Positions 10,050-17,267 of a DNA stretch of 64,000 nucleotides are shown here, one piece after another. The DNA lies in assembly GCA_023664045.1 (NCBI GenBank), contig JAMPGH010000001.1, positions 1,353,079 through 1,417,078 of the forward strand, given 5' to 3'. The stretch's first letter is position 1. Every line of letters starts with the position of its first letter. This DNA comes from Alistipes senegalensis (lineage in GTDB: Bacteria > Bacteroidota > Bacteroidia > Bacteroidales > Rikenellaceae). The notes under the pieces are model-generated. The model was not told the origin of the DNA and made no database searches. It worked only from the letters and a program-made list of their open reading frames with translations. Made by a program: the position numbers and the translations under genes.

Positions 10050-11870
10050 TCAGTTTCCGGCCAGCGAGGCGTCCTCGAACGAGACGACCTCCGTGGAGTT
10101 CTCGCCGAGCCAGCCGCTCTGGGCGTTGACGCCGGTCTGCACCTTGATGAAATCGACGTACTGCAGGTCGACGGGCGTGCCGTCGGCATACATGGCGTTG
10201 GCGATGCGGAAGCCGTTGGTCTGCTCCGAGCCGTCCCACGACTCGGAGCGGAGGTTGTCCGCACCCATGTTGTCGGCATAGCCCCAGCCGTAGGCGCCGT
10301 TGGTCCAGAGGCCCGTCGCCGGGTCCGTCGTGTTGTTGGAGGCCAGGCAGGTGCCGTAGAGCGTATAGCTGTCGGCGGCGATCCATGCCGGATAGTAGTA
10401 GTCCTGCCGGTGGTAGGCCGGGAGGTAGTCCACCCGGCCGCTCTTGCCCTCGGAGTCGGTCCACGGGGTATTCATCCGCGGGGCGGCGGGGCGATAGTAG
10501 GTTACGAACCAGTGCTGCCGGGTTTCCTCCTTGCCCGTCTCGGAGCCGCGCAGCTCGTACCACTCGTCGTCGGGTTCGCCGTTGCCGTTGATGTCCTGCA
10601 TCACCCACACGATGCCCGGTTCGTTGGAGCCGCCCTGCGGGGAGTCGGAGACGTTGGACCGGATCGTGAAGTCGTACTCCCCGTCGGCTGCGGCGCGCCG
10701 GGGAATGCTGTGGTCGAAGCCTACGACGAGGTAGCCGCCCCAGCCGCCGAGCGATACCCACGTGTTCCGGCCGAGCCGCTTTTCGGCGTAGGCGACGGCC
10801 GCTTCGCAGGTGGTCTCCGTGCCGTCGAAACCGCCCGTCTGCTGCTCGCCGACGAACTGCCCCGGTGCAGGCGTGAACTCCCAGACCTTGTTCCAGCGCG
10901 CGGAGCTGCCGGCCGTGGCCGCCCGGTAGCGCGTTTCGGGCCGGGCATCCACGCACGTAACCTTGACCTCGGCGGTTACGGAGGTCGCCGAGCGGGTTAT
11001 GTTGCGCGAGAGGCGGACGGGCTGTGCGTTTTCCTCCGTAACGGTAACTGCGACGATATGTTCGCCGGGGGTCGTGGGCGTATAGCGGAAGAGCTGCTGT
11101 GCGGCATCCTCGACGGGCACGCCGTCCACCGACCAGCGGAAGATCGGCCGGTCGAAGCAGCCGATGTGGGGCCGCAGGCAGATGGGCGTGCCGACGAATG
11201 CGTAGCGGTCGGTCGAGCGGCGCACGCAGGACTGCGGCTCGAACCAAGCCTCGCCGGGCATCCGGTCGACCACCTCGATCCCGATTTCGCGCGGCACCGC
11301 CTCGCCGTCGATATTCGAGGCGCGGACGGTAACGACGTAAATGCCCGGCTGCGATTCGCGGAAGGTGTAGCTCTTCTGCGTGCCGACGACCTGGCCGTCG
11401 CGCAGCCACTCGATGCGGAACTCCTCGGCATCGTCGTTCAGGAAGTCGGGGGCGAAGAGGCAGTCGGTATTCTGCAGGATGCGCAGCCCTTGCGGGGGCA
11501 GGGCGAGCGAGATCACGGGCGGCGCCAGCGCCAGCACGTCGATGCGCAGCTCCTCCTCGGCCGCACCGTTGGCCGTGGCGACCCGGAAGCGTACGAAGTA
11601 CTCGCCCGGCTCCTCCCACGTGTAGGAGAGCGTCGGCGAGGCGGCGAGCAGCTTGCCGTCGCACGTCCACGAGAAGCGGGCGCCGTCGGCATATCGGACC
11701 GTCGGGGCGATCGTCAGCGTGCGGCCGGCCTTGACGGTGTAGATGCCCTCCTCGCTGTCGAGGAGGATTTCGGGCGCTGCGGGCATCTCCTCCTCGATGA
11801 TGCCGTCGCGGTTGCAACCCGTCAGGAGGAGCAGCAGCGCAGAGAGCAGAAACAGGTATTTTCCGTTCAT
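10050..11870 (-). CDS. Surface lipoprotein with PKD-like domains, cobalamin operon
   Basis: A 606-residue lipoprotein with signal peptide and lipobox LLLLTGCN (Cys at about residue 19). Several PKD/Ig-like segments follow (YADGARFSWTCDGKLL, LSYTWEEPGEYFVRF, YTFRESQPGIYVVTVRASN, FRWSVDGVPVEDAAQQL). The C-terminal ~270 residues form a separate domain (WVMQDINGNGEPDDEWYELRGSE, GYADNMGADNL, VDFIKVQTGVNAQSG) common in Bacteroidetes surface proteins. It lies between the BtuG-like and BtuB-like genes with 12- and 14-nt gaps, under the same riboswitch. It is therefore probably an accessory surface protein for capture of corrinoids. The exact function is unknown. Confidence 0.8.
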   Translation of the reverse strand: MNGKYLFLLSALLLLLTGCNRDGIIEEEMPAAPEILLDSEEGIYTVKAGRTLTIAPTVRYADGARFSWTCDGKLLAASPTLSYTWEEPGEYFVRFRVATANGAAEEELRIDVLALAPPVISLALPPQGLRILQNTDCLFAPDFLNDDAEEFRIEWLRDGQVVGTQKSYTFRESQPGIYVVTVRASNIDGEAVPREIGIEVVDRMPGEAWFEPQSCVRRSTDRYAFVGTPICLRPHIGCFDRPIFRWSVDGVPVEDAAQQLFRYTPTTPGEHIVAVTVTEENAQPVRLSRNITRSATSVTAEVKVTCVDARPETRYRAATAGSSARWNKVWEFTPAPGQFVGEQQTGGFDGTETTCEAAVAYAEKRLGRNTWVSLGGWGGYLVVGFDHSIPRRAAADGEYDFTIRSNVSDSPQGGSNEPGIVWVMQDINGNGEPDDEWYELRGSETGKEETRQHWFVTYYRPAAPRMNTPWTDSEGKSGRVDYLPAYHRQDYYYPAWIAADSYTLYGTCLASNNTTDPATGLWTNGAYGWGYADNMGADNLRSESWDGSEQTNGFRIANAMYADGTPVDLQYVDFIKVQTGVNAQSGWLGENSTEVVSFEDASLAGN

Positions 11871-11882
11871 GTTTTCGATGTG

Positions 11883-12974
11883 TTATCTCCAGCAGAAAGC
11901 CCCCGGAGCGATTCCCGTGCGGAAGCGGTCGAGCAGTTCGCCCGCGGCCGAGTAGCGGAGGACGACGCCGCTCTGCACGTAGTCGATGGCGTCGGCGACG
12001 TAGACGTCGCCGTTGACGGGGTTGACCGTCAGTCCGTAGTAGAGCGTATGGTCGTACGGCAGGAAGGGTTTGACCGGAAGCCGGTCTGCCGTAACGTCCA
12101 TGCACCACACCGAGTCGTCGAGCCAGTAGATTTTGTCGCGCGCACCGTTGAGCTGCATCTCCGAAGGGCGGTCGCCGAGCCGGAATGCGAATCGCTTCTC
12201 GACGGCGAACGTCGCGGCGTCGATGCGGCAGAGCGAGGGGGCTTCGTAGCCGTAGGGCGAACCCTCGTAGCCGCCGTCGGTGATGACCCACAGCTTGTCG
12301 TTGCAGTCCAGCACCAGCGATGCGGGCTGGATGCCGACGACCAGCTCGTCGACCACCGTGTCCGTCTCGGTGTCGATCTTCAGAATGCGGTTCTGGTAGG
12401 ACCAGCAGTTGGTGAAGACGTATTTGCCGTACTGCACCATCTGCTCCGTCGAGCCCGATTCGTAGTCCATGCCGGTCTCGATGTAGCCGGAGATCCGGTA
12501 GGTCCGGGGATCGACGATGCAGATGCGCGGATCCCAGATCTGGGTAACGTAGGCCTTTTCGTCGCTCACGAAGTGGATGTAGCGCGGCGAGGTGAAACCC
12601 GTGATGCGGCCCGCCTCGCGGAACGTGTCGGGATCGAGGGCGAAGACGACGCCCGAATTGTTCACCACCGTCCAGCCCAGTCCGCCGTGCAGGGTCATCG
12701 ACTGGGCCACGTCGCCCAGTTTCTGGGCGTTGGCGCGGGCGAATACCTCGTTTTCCGCATGTTTGGTTTCGGGATCGTAGTACGAAAGCGACGCATTGCC
12801 GTACATGAAGTTGCCCTCGTTGACGATGAACAGGCCGCGGCCCGTCGGAGCGCTGCCGTCGCCGAAATCGCCGCTTACGTCGAAACGCTCCTCGGTCATC
12901 GGACCGTACTCCATGCACGAGACGAACAGGAGGGAAGTCAGGAAGAAGAATATGCGTGAAAGCCGTCTGGTCAT
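11883..12974 (-). CDS. btuG: YncE/BtuG-like beta-propeller surface lipoprotein
   Basis: Start set at ATG 12974, giving a 363-residue lipoprotein (signal peptide RIFFFLTSLLFVSC, lipid Cys near residue 20). Longer upstream frames would read through the riboswitch. The mature part contains repeating beta-propeller blades (GLFIVNEGNF, SYYDPETKHAENEV, YVTQIWDPRICIVDPRTY, VFTNCWSYQNRILKIDTET, LYYGLTVNPVNGDVYVAD), matching the YncE/DUF5074 family. In gut Bacteroides the related BtuG binds cobalamin at very high affinity and caps BtuB (established knowledge). It is the first gene behind the B12 riboswitch, in line with that role. Confidence 0.8.
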   Translation of the reverse strand: MTRRLSRIFFFLTSLLFVSCMEYGPMTEERFDVSGDFGDGSAPTGRGLFIVNEGNFMYGNASLSYYDPETKHAENEVFARANAQKLGDVAQSMTLHGGLGWTVVNNSGVVFALDPDTFREAGRITGFTSPRYIHFVSDEKAYVTQIWDPRICIVDPRTYRISGYIETGMDYESGSTEQMVQYGKYVFTNCWSYQNRILKIDTETDTVVDELVVGIQPASLVLDCNDKLWVITDGGYEGSPYGYEAPSLCRIDAATFAVEKRFAFRLGDRPSEMQLNGARDKIYWLDDSVWCMDVTADRLPVKPFLPYDHTLYYGLTVNPVNGDVYVADAIDYVQSGVVLRYSAAGELLDRFRTGIAPGAFCWR

Positions 12975-13016
12975 TTTGCTCGAACGCCAATTACCCGTGG
13001 TCGCTGCATTCAGGTT

Positions 13017-13163
13017 TTGTCGGGCAGGTCTTCTGGCTCGTCCCGTCCGCCGCGCCTTCCCGGTTTCGGACCAGTGGCAAAGAGTACGGCGGACACGCAC
13101 GGGACTTACAGCTGCAGGTACAGCTCCGGATTCGCACCGGATTCCCTTTTCATTCCGGGTCGG
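13017..13163 (-). ncRNA. Cobalamin (B12) riboswitch
   Basis: On the minus strand the order of conserved blocks fits the cobalamin riboswitch: AAAGGGAATCCGGTGCGAAT, then GCTGTACCTGCAGCTGTAAG, then the GCCACTG block (13072-13078), GGGAAGGC, and the 3' end AGCCAGAAGACCTGCC. It lies between a predicted promoter at 13193-13201 and the btuG-like start at 12974, so adenosylcobalamin would be expected to switch off the uptake operon. Boundaries are approximate. Confidence 0.93.
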
Positions 13164-13192
13164 CGCAGAGCGACGCCGGAAAACTCGACGAC

Positions 13193-13201
13193 GCAAATGT
13201 A
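13193..13201 (-). promoter_or_regulatory. Predicted promoter -7 box for the B12 operon
   Basis: The minus strand reads TACATTTGC, a full match to TAnnTTTGC. It sits ~25 nt upstream of the riboswitch. Confidence 0.6.
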
Positions 13202-13346
13202 GCGTTTTTTTTCGAGATTGCGCGCACTCCCCGTTTTTTTATTCGACGGGGCGGGCCCGCCCGCAAGAACCGGCGGAATGCCGAGAATCCGTAAAAAAGG
13301 TAACGGAGACCGTAATTCGGTTATTTCCCGTCGGACGGAACGGATT

Positions 13347-13355
13347 TATCTTTGC
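13347..13355 (+). promoter_or_regulatory. Predicted promoter -7 box for the hydrolase operon
   Basis: Reads TATCTTTGC, a full consensus match, 30 nt before the ATG at 13385. Confidence 0.55.
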
Positions 13356-13384
13356 ATCGTGAAATCGAACCGAACGACCGAATC

Positions 13385-14455
13385 ATGAAAAAACGAATGT
13401 TGCTGCTCGCAGCCCTGTTTGCGGTTGCGAATGCCGGAGCACAAGAATCGAAACCGAATCGAAACGTTATGGAAACATTGAATCTGACGCAGGAGTGGGA
13501 CAAGACCTTCCCCCAAAGCGACGAGGTGGAACACGCCAAGATCACCTTCCGCAACCGCTACGGCATCGTGCTGGCGGCCGATCTCTACAAACCGAAGAAC
13601 TCCGAGGGGCGTTTGGCCGCCATCGCCGTGAGCGGCCCCTATGGAGCCGTCAAGGAGCAGGTCTCGGGGCTCTATGCCCAGACTTTGGCCGAGCGCGGAT
13701 TCCTCACCATCGCTTTCGACCCCTCCTTCACGGGCGAGAGCGGCGGGGAACCCCGCTATCTGACCTCGCCCGAGATCAGCACCGAGGATTTCTCGGCGGC
13801 GGTCGACTATCTGCTCACGCGCGACGACGTGGATGCGGAGCGGATCGGCATCTGCGGGATCTGCGGCTGGGGCGGCTTCGCCCTGAACGCCGCGGCCAAC
13901 GACCCGCGCATCCGGGCTACCGTCGCCTCCACGATGTACGACATGAGCCGCGTGAGCGCCAACGGCTATTTCGACGCCGAGGATAGCGCCGATGCGCGCT
14001 ACGCGAAACGGGTCGCGCTCAACGCCCAGCGCACGGCGGATTATCGGGCCGGTACCTACGAACGCGACGGCGGGGTGGTGGATACCGTAACCGACGACAT
14101 GCCGGAGTTCGTGCGCCGCTACCATGCCTATTACAAGAACCCGCAGCGCGGCTACCACCATCGCTCGCCCAACTCCAACGGAGGCAAGAACAAGACGGCC
14201 GTGCTGGCGTTCATCAACATGCCGATCAACGCCTACATCGACGAAATCCGCACGCCGGTGCTGCTCGTCCACGGCGAGAAAGCCCACTCGCGCTACTTCA
14301 GCGAGGACGCCTACAAGAAGATGACGTCGGGCCGGTTCGCGGCTAATAAGGAGCTGCTGATCGTTCCCGCGGCCGACCACACCGACCTCTACGACAATCT
14401 CGACGCAATCCCGTTCGGGCGGATCGCCGAATTTTTCAACGATCATCTGAAATGA
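13385..14455 (+). CDS. Secreted alpha/beta hydrolase (YcjY/dienelactone-hydrolase-like)
   Basis: A 356-residue protein with signal peptide (KKRMLLLAALFAVANAGAQ) and an alpha/beta-hydrolase fold. Strand beta3 and the oxyanion region are at LAAIAVSGPYGAVKEQ. The nucleophile-elbow region reads RIGICGICGWGG, with cysteines at about 157 and 160 in place of the usual serine. An acid-bearing loop follows in TPVLLVHGEKAHS and the catalytic His in VPAADHTDLYD. Cysteine at the elbow recalls dienelactone hydrolase, although the spacing is not the classic GxCxG. The substrate is unknown. The stop overlaps the start of the downstream CMD-cupin gene (ATGA), so the two are translationally coupled. Confidence 0.8.
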   Translation: MKKRMLLLAALFAVANAGAQESKPNRNVMETLNLTQEWDKTFPQSDEVEHAKITFRNRYGIVLAADLYKPKNSEGRLAAIAVSGPYGAVKEQVSGLYAQTLAERGFLTIAFDPSFTGESGGEPRYLTSPEISTEDFSAAVDYLLTRDDVDAERIGICGICGWGGFALNAAANDPRIRATVASTMYDMSRVSANGYFDAEDSADARYAKRVALNAQRTADYRAGTYERDGGVVDTVTDDMPEFVRRYHAYYKNPQRGYHHRSPNSNGGKNKTAVLAFINMPINAYIDEIRTPVLLVHGEKAHSRYFSEDAYKKMTSGRFAANKELLIVPAADHTDLYDNLDAIPFGRIAEFFNDHLK

Positions 14456-15279
14456 AAACCGCTATGAAACGAATCCTTTTGATTTCCGTATTCAGCATTT
14501 TGACCCTCCACGTTATGGCACAGGAAAAAATAGTTCAGACGGCCGGGCGCACGCAGCTCGGCGAGTTCGCGCCGGAGTTCGCCCGGCTCAACGACGACGT
14601 GCTCTTCGGCGAGGGCGTATGGAACGATCCGACGCTCTCGCTGCACGACCGCAGCATGATTACGATCTCCATGCTGCTCGGCAAGGGGATCGTCGACTCC
14701 TCGTTCCGCTCGCATCTGGAGCTGGGCAAGAAGCACGGTATCACGCGTGCGGAGATCGCGGCCCTGCTGACGCAGGCGGCCTTTTATGCCGGCTGGCCCA
14801 ATGCCTGGGCGGGCTTCCGTATGGCCAAAGAGGTGTGGGCCGACGATACGGCGGCCGACGACGCCCAAACCGCTTTCCAGCGCGAAATGATCTTCCCTGT
14901 CGGCGAACCCAACACGGCCTATGCGCAGTATTTTATCGGCAACAGCTACCTTGCGCCGATTTCGAGGGAACAAGTCAAGGTCTCCAACGTTACGTTCGAG
15001 CCCCGCTGCCGCAACAACTGGCACATCCACCGCGCTGAGAAAGGCGGCGGTCAGATGCTCGTGGGCGTGGCCGGCCGCGGCTGGTATCAGGAGGAGGGCA
15101 AGCCTGCGCAGGAGATTCTGCCCGGCACGGTGATCCATATCCCGGCGGGCGTGAAGCACTGGCACGGCGCCGCAGCCGACAGCTGGTTCGCGCATCTGGC
15201 GTTCGAGGTTCCCGGCGAGAACGCCTCCAACGAGTGGCTCGAACCCGTAACCGACGAGCAATACGACGCACTCCGGTAG
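14452..15279 (+). CDS. Secreted carboxymuconolactone decarboxylase-like / cupin fusion protein
   Basis: A 275-residue protein with an N-terminal signal peptide (RILLISVFSILTLHVMA). A CMD-like helical domain covers about residues 35-135 (LSLHDRSMITISMLLGKG, FRSHLELGKKHGITRAEIAALLTQ) and lacks the CxxC of AhpD peroxidases. A cupin domain covers about 160-265, with metal-binding histidines in NWHIHRAEKGGGQ and HIPAGVKHWHG. ATG 14452 overlaps the preceding stop; ATG 14464 is an alternative start. Similar CMD-cupin fusions are often next to hydrolases or oxidoreductases, but the reaction is not known. A strong terminator follows at 15359. Confidence 0.85.
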   Translation: MKTAMKRILLISVFSILTLHVMAQEKIVQTAGRTQLGEFAPEFARLNDDVLFGEGVWNDPTLSLHDRSMITISMLLGKGIVDSSFRSHLELGKKHGITRAEIAALLTQAAFYAGWPNAWAGFRMAKEVWADDTAADDAQTAFQREMIFPVGEPNTAYAQYFIGNSYLAPISREQVKVSNVTFEPRCRNNWHIHRAEKGGGQMLVGVAGRGWYQEEGKPAQEILPGTVIHIPAGVKHWHGAAADSWFAHLAFEVPGENASNEWLEPVTDEQYDALR

Positions 15280-15358
15280 CCGATCTTCTATCGATGCGTT
15301 GCATTCGGCCCGGTTACCGGATGCCGGGGATTATTCCCCATTCGTTTCCGGGGTTCCG

Positions 15359-15388
15359 ATCGCCCGCGCCTGAGCGCGGGCGATTTTT
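15359..15388 (+). terminator. Intrinsic terminator of the hydrolase/CMD-cupin operon
   Basis: GC-rich stem ATCGCCCGCGC paired with GCGCGGGCGAT around a 4-nt loop, followed by TTTTTG. Confidence 0.85.
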
Positions 15389-15415
15389 GTGAGAATGGCG
15401 TTTTTCAGCACCGAC

Positions 15416-15446
15416 AAAAAAAACGGCAGAACATTTGTTCTGCCGT
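15416..15446 (-). terminator. Intrinsic terminator of tRNA-Ala
   Basis: On the minus strand ACGGCAGAACA pairs with TGTTCTGCCGT and is followed by seven or more T. It lies just downstream of the tRNA 3' end. Confidence 0.85.
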
Positions 15447-15464
15447 CGCTTTTGCACTCTTTGT

Positions 15465-15538
<74 letters not shown>

Positions 15539-15546
15539 TCGACGGT

Positions 15547-15555
15547 GCAAAGGTA
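15547..15555 (-). promoter_or_regulatory. Predicted promoter -7 box for tRNA-Ala
   Basis: The minus strand reads TACCTTTGC, a full consensus match 10 nt before the tRNA 5' end. Confidence 0.6.
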
Positions 15556-15628
15556 AGAGGATTTTTTGAAAATCCAAACAAAGCCCCGAAACTTTGAGCC
15601 CCGAAGACCGAAAAAAAGAAAAATTCTG

Positions 15629-15700
15629 TATATTTGTCTCGCAGTCTGAGGGGCTGCATATTTCGAATGTAAAAGCGCATCGGCTTTTTTCTTACGACCG
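15629..15700 (+). ncRNA. Possible small RNA or leader with promoter box
   Basis: TATATTTGT at 15629-15637 is a full -7 match. About 8 nt further on a short transcript could begin that folds GCAG...CTGC and then AAAAGC...GCTTTTTT, which resembles a terminator, near 15672-15692. This would give a ~50-nt RNA. It could equally be the 5' leader of the HTH gene at 15850. No known family was recognised. The rest of 15701-15849 shows no feature. Confidence 0.25.
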
Positions 15701-15849
15701 AAATCTGGAAAATTTCAACGAAGTAGGGAATAAAGGTTGATGCTCTCGCTGTTTCCCGGCGTGGGCATATTCCGTTATCTTACTTTGTGGGCATTCCAGA
15801 GCCTCGGTCGTGGATGCGGGGTCGGTCCGCGCCTTTGTTTGGAGACGGC

Positions 15850-16089
15850 ATGATACATATCGGCAAATTGATCGAGGCGGAATTCCGACGTCAGGAGCGC
15901 ACGGTGAGCTGGTTCGCCCGGAACCTCTATTGCGAGCGCACCAACATCTACGATATTTTCAAGCGCCGCAGCATCGATACCGAGATGTTGCTGCGGATTT
16001 CGCTGGTCCTGCGCCACAATTTTTTTCTTTATTACCTCTCCGAATTGGAATCCGAAGGCGGATCGTCCGGTTGTCGGTCGTTCCCATGA
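15850..16089 (+). CDS. Small HTH-like DNA-binding protein
   Basis: A 79-residue protein; ATG 15850 was chosen because GGAGA lies just upstream. It has an XRE-like helix-turn-helix: HIGKLIEAEFRRQERTVSWF, then CERTNIYDIFKRRSIDTEML, then LLRISLVLRHNFFLYYLSE. Similar short solo HTH proteins are common in Bacteroidetes chromosomes. No target or partner is evident. It is convergent with korB. Confidence 0.7.
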   Translation: MIHIGKLIEAEFRRQERTVSWFARNLYCERTNIYDIFKRRSIDTEMLLRISLVLRHNFFLYYLSELESEGGSSGCRSFP

Positions 16090-16169
16090 TGGTCTCCTGC
16101 CGTGGATCGTGCGTGATCGTCGGAGATCGTTGCGGAATTCCGGGGGAGGATCCCGTCATGTTTTTGCAA

Positions 16170-16199
16170 ATTCGGCCCGCCTTGCAAGGCGGGCCGAAT
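16170..16199 (-). terminator. Intrinsic terminator of korAB
   Basis: Long GC-rich stem ATTCGGCCCGCC/GGCGGGCCGAAT, followed on the minus strand by TTTGCAAAAA. It lies 31 nt after the korB stop. Confidence 0.7.
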
Positions 16200-16229
16200 C
16201 GCATCCGGGAGCGAGGCTCCGGGGGGGGA

Positions 16230-17261
16230 CTACTCGATTTCCCACGTGGCGCCGGAGCGCAGCAGGTCGTCGACGCAGCGGATTTTGGAGGAGGACTTGA
16301 CCTCCTCGACCTGCCGTTCGACGGCGAGGTCGTAGACCGCATCGTCCTCGACGCAGCGGATCACGCCCACGGCGACCGGATAGTCGGGGTATTTCATCGC
16401 TGCGAGCATCGAGTGCAGCGTGGTGTCGCGCTCGTGGGCGTCGTGCGTAAGCACGTCGTCGAGCGTATAGCCCTCCTCGCCCACGGTTACGACCTTGAGT
16501 TTCATGTTCTCGAAGACCAGACCCTTTTCGTTCCGGGCGCCGAAGAGCATCTTCTCGCCGTGGCGCAGCGTGATCGTATGCTCGGCGCGCGTGGCTTTGT
16601 CGGCGGCGAAAGCGGCGTGGGTCTTGTCGTTGAAGATCACGCAGTTCTGCAACACTTCGATCACCGACATGCCCCGGTGGAGCGCGGCGGCGACCATGCA
16701 CTCTTTGGAGAGATTGACCTCCATGTCGATCGAGCGGGCGAAGAACGTGCCTTTGGCGCCGATGACCAGCTCGCCCGGGTTGAACGGCTTCTCGACCGTG
16801 CCGTAGGGCGAGGTTTTGGTGATCTTGCCCAGTTTCGAGGTGGGCGAGTACTGGCCTTTGGTCAGTCCGTAGATTTCGTTGTTGAAGAGGATGACGTTGA
16901 GGTCGACGTTGCGGCGGATGGCGTGGATGAAGTGGTTGCCGCCGATGGCCAGCGAGTCGCCGTCGCCCGTCGTTACCCACACGTTGAGGCGCGGATTGGC
17001 CACCTTGACGCCCGTGGCCACGGCGTTGGCGCGACCGTGGACGGAGTGGAATCCGAAGGTCTTCATGTAGTAGATGAAGCGCGACGAGCAGCCGATGCCC
17101 GAGACGAAGGTGAAGAGGTTGTGGGGCGTGTCGGTGCGGTCGGCCACTTCGGGCAGGGCGCGCTGCACGGCGTTGAGGATGGCATGGTCGCCGCAGCCGG
17201 GGCACCAGCGCACCTCCTGATCGCTCTTGAAGTCGGCGGGAGTGTATTTGTAGTCTGCCAT
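16230..17261 (-). CDS. korB: 2-oxoacid:ferredoxin oxidoreductase, beta subunit (2-oxoglutarate type)
   Basis: A 343-residue thiamine-diphosphate subunit. It carries the family motif WCPGCGDHAILN near the N-terminus, the TPP/Mg site GDGDSLAIGGNHF, and NNEIYGLTKGQYSPTS. With KorA it oxidatively decarboxylates a 2-oxoacid (probably 2-oxoglutarate) to the acyl-CoA and reduces ferredoxin, or runs in reverse in anaerobes. It starts 6 nt after the korA stop. There is no separate ferredoxin-type delta subunit nearby, as usual for the two-subunit Kor form. Confidence 0.93.
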   Translation of the reverse strand: MADYKYTPADFKSDQEVRWCPGCGDHAILNAVQRALPEVADRTDTPHNLFTFVSGIGCSSRFIYYMKTFGFHSVHGRANAVATGVKVANPRLNVWVTTGDGDSLAIGGNHFIHAIRRNVDLNVILFNNEIYGLTKGQYSPTSKLGKITKTSPYGTVEKPFNPGELVIGAKGTFFARSIDMEVNLSKECMVAAALHRGMSVIEVLQNCVIFNDKTHAAFAADKATRAEHTITLRHGEKMLFGARNEKGLVFENMKLKVVTVGEEGYTLDDVLTHDAHERDTTLHSMLAAMKYPDYPVAVGVIRCVEDDAVYDLAVERQVEEVKSSSKIRCVDDLLRSGATWEIE

Positions 17262-17267
17262 GATCGT

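Noticed and set aside
12975-13196. N-terminal extension of the BtuG-like protein upstream of ATG 12974
   Set aside because: The extension would be translated from the riboswitch itself, and a clear signal peptide with lipobox begins at ATG 12974.
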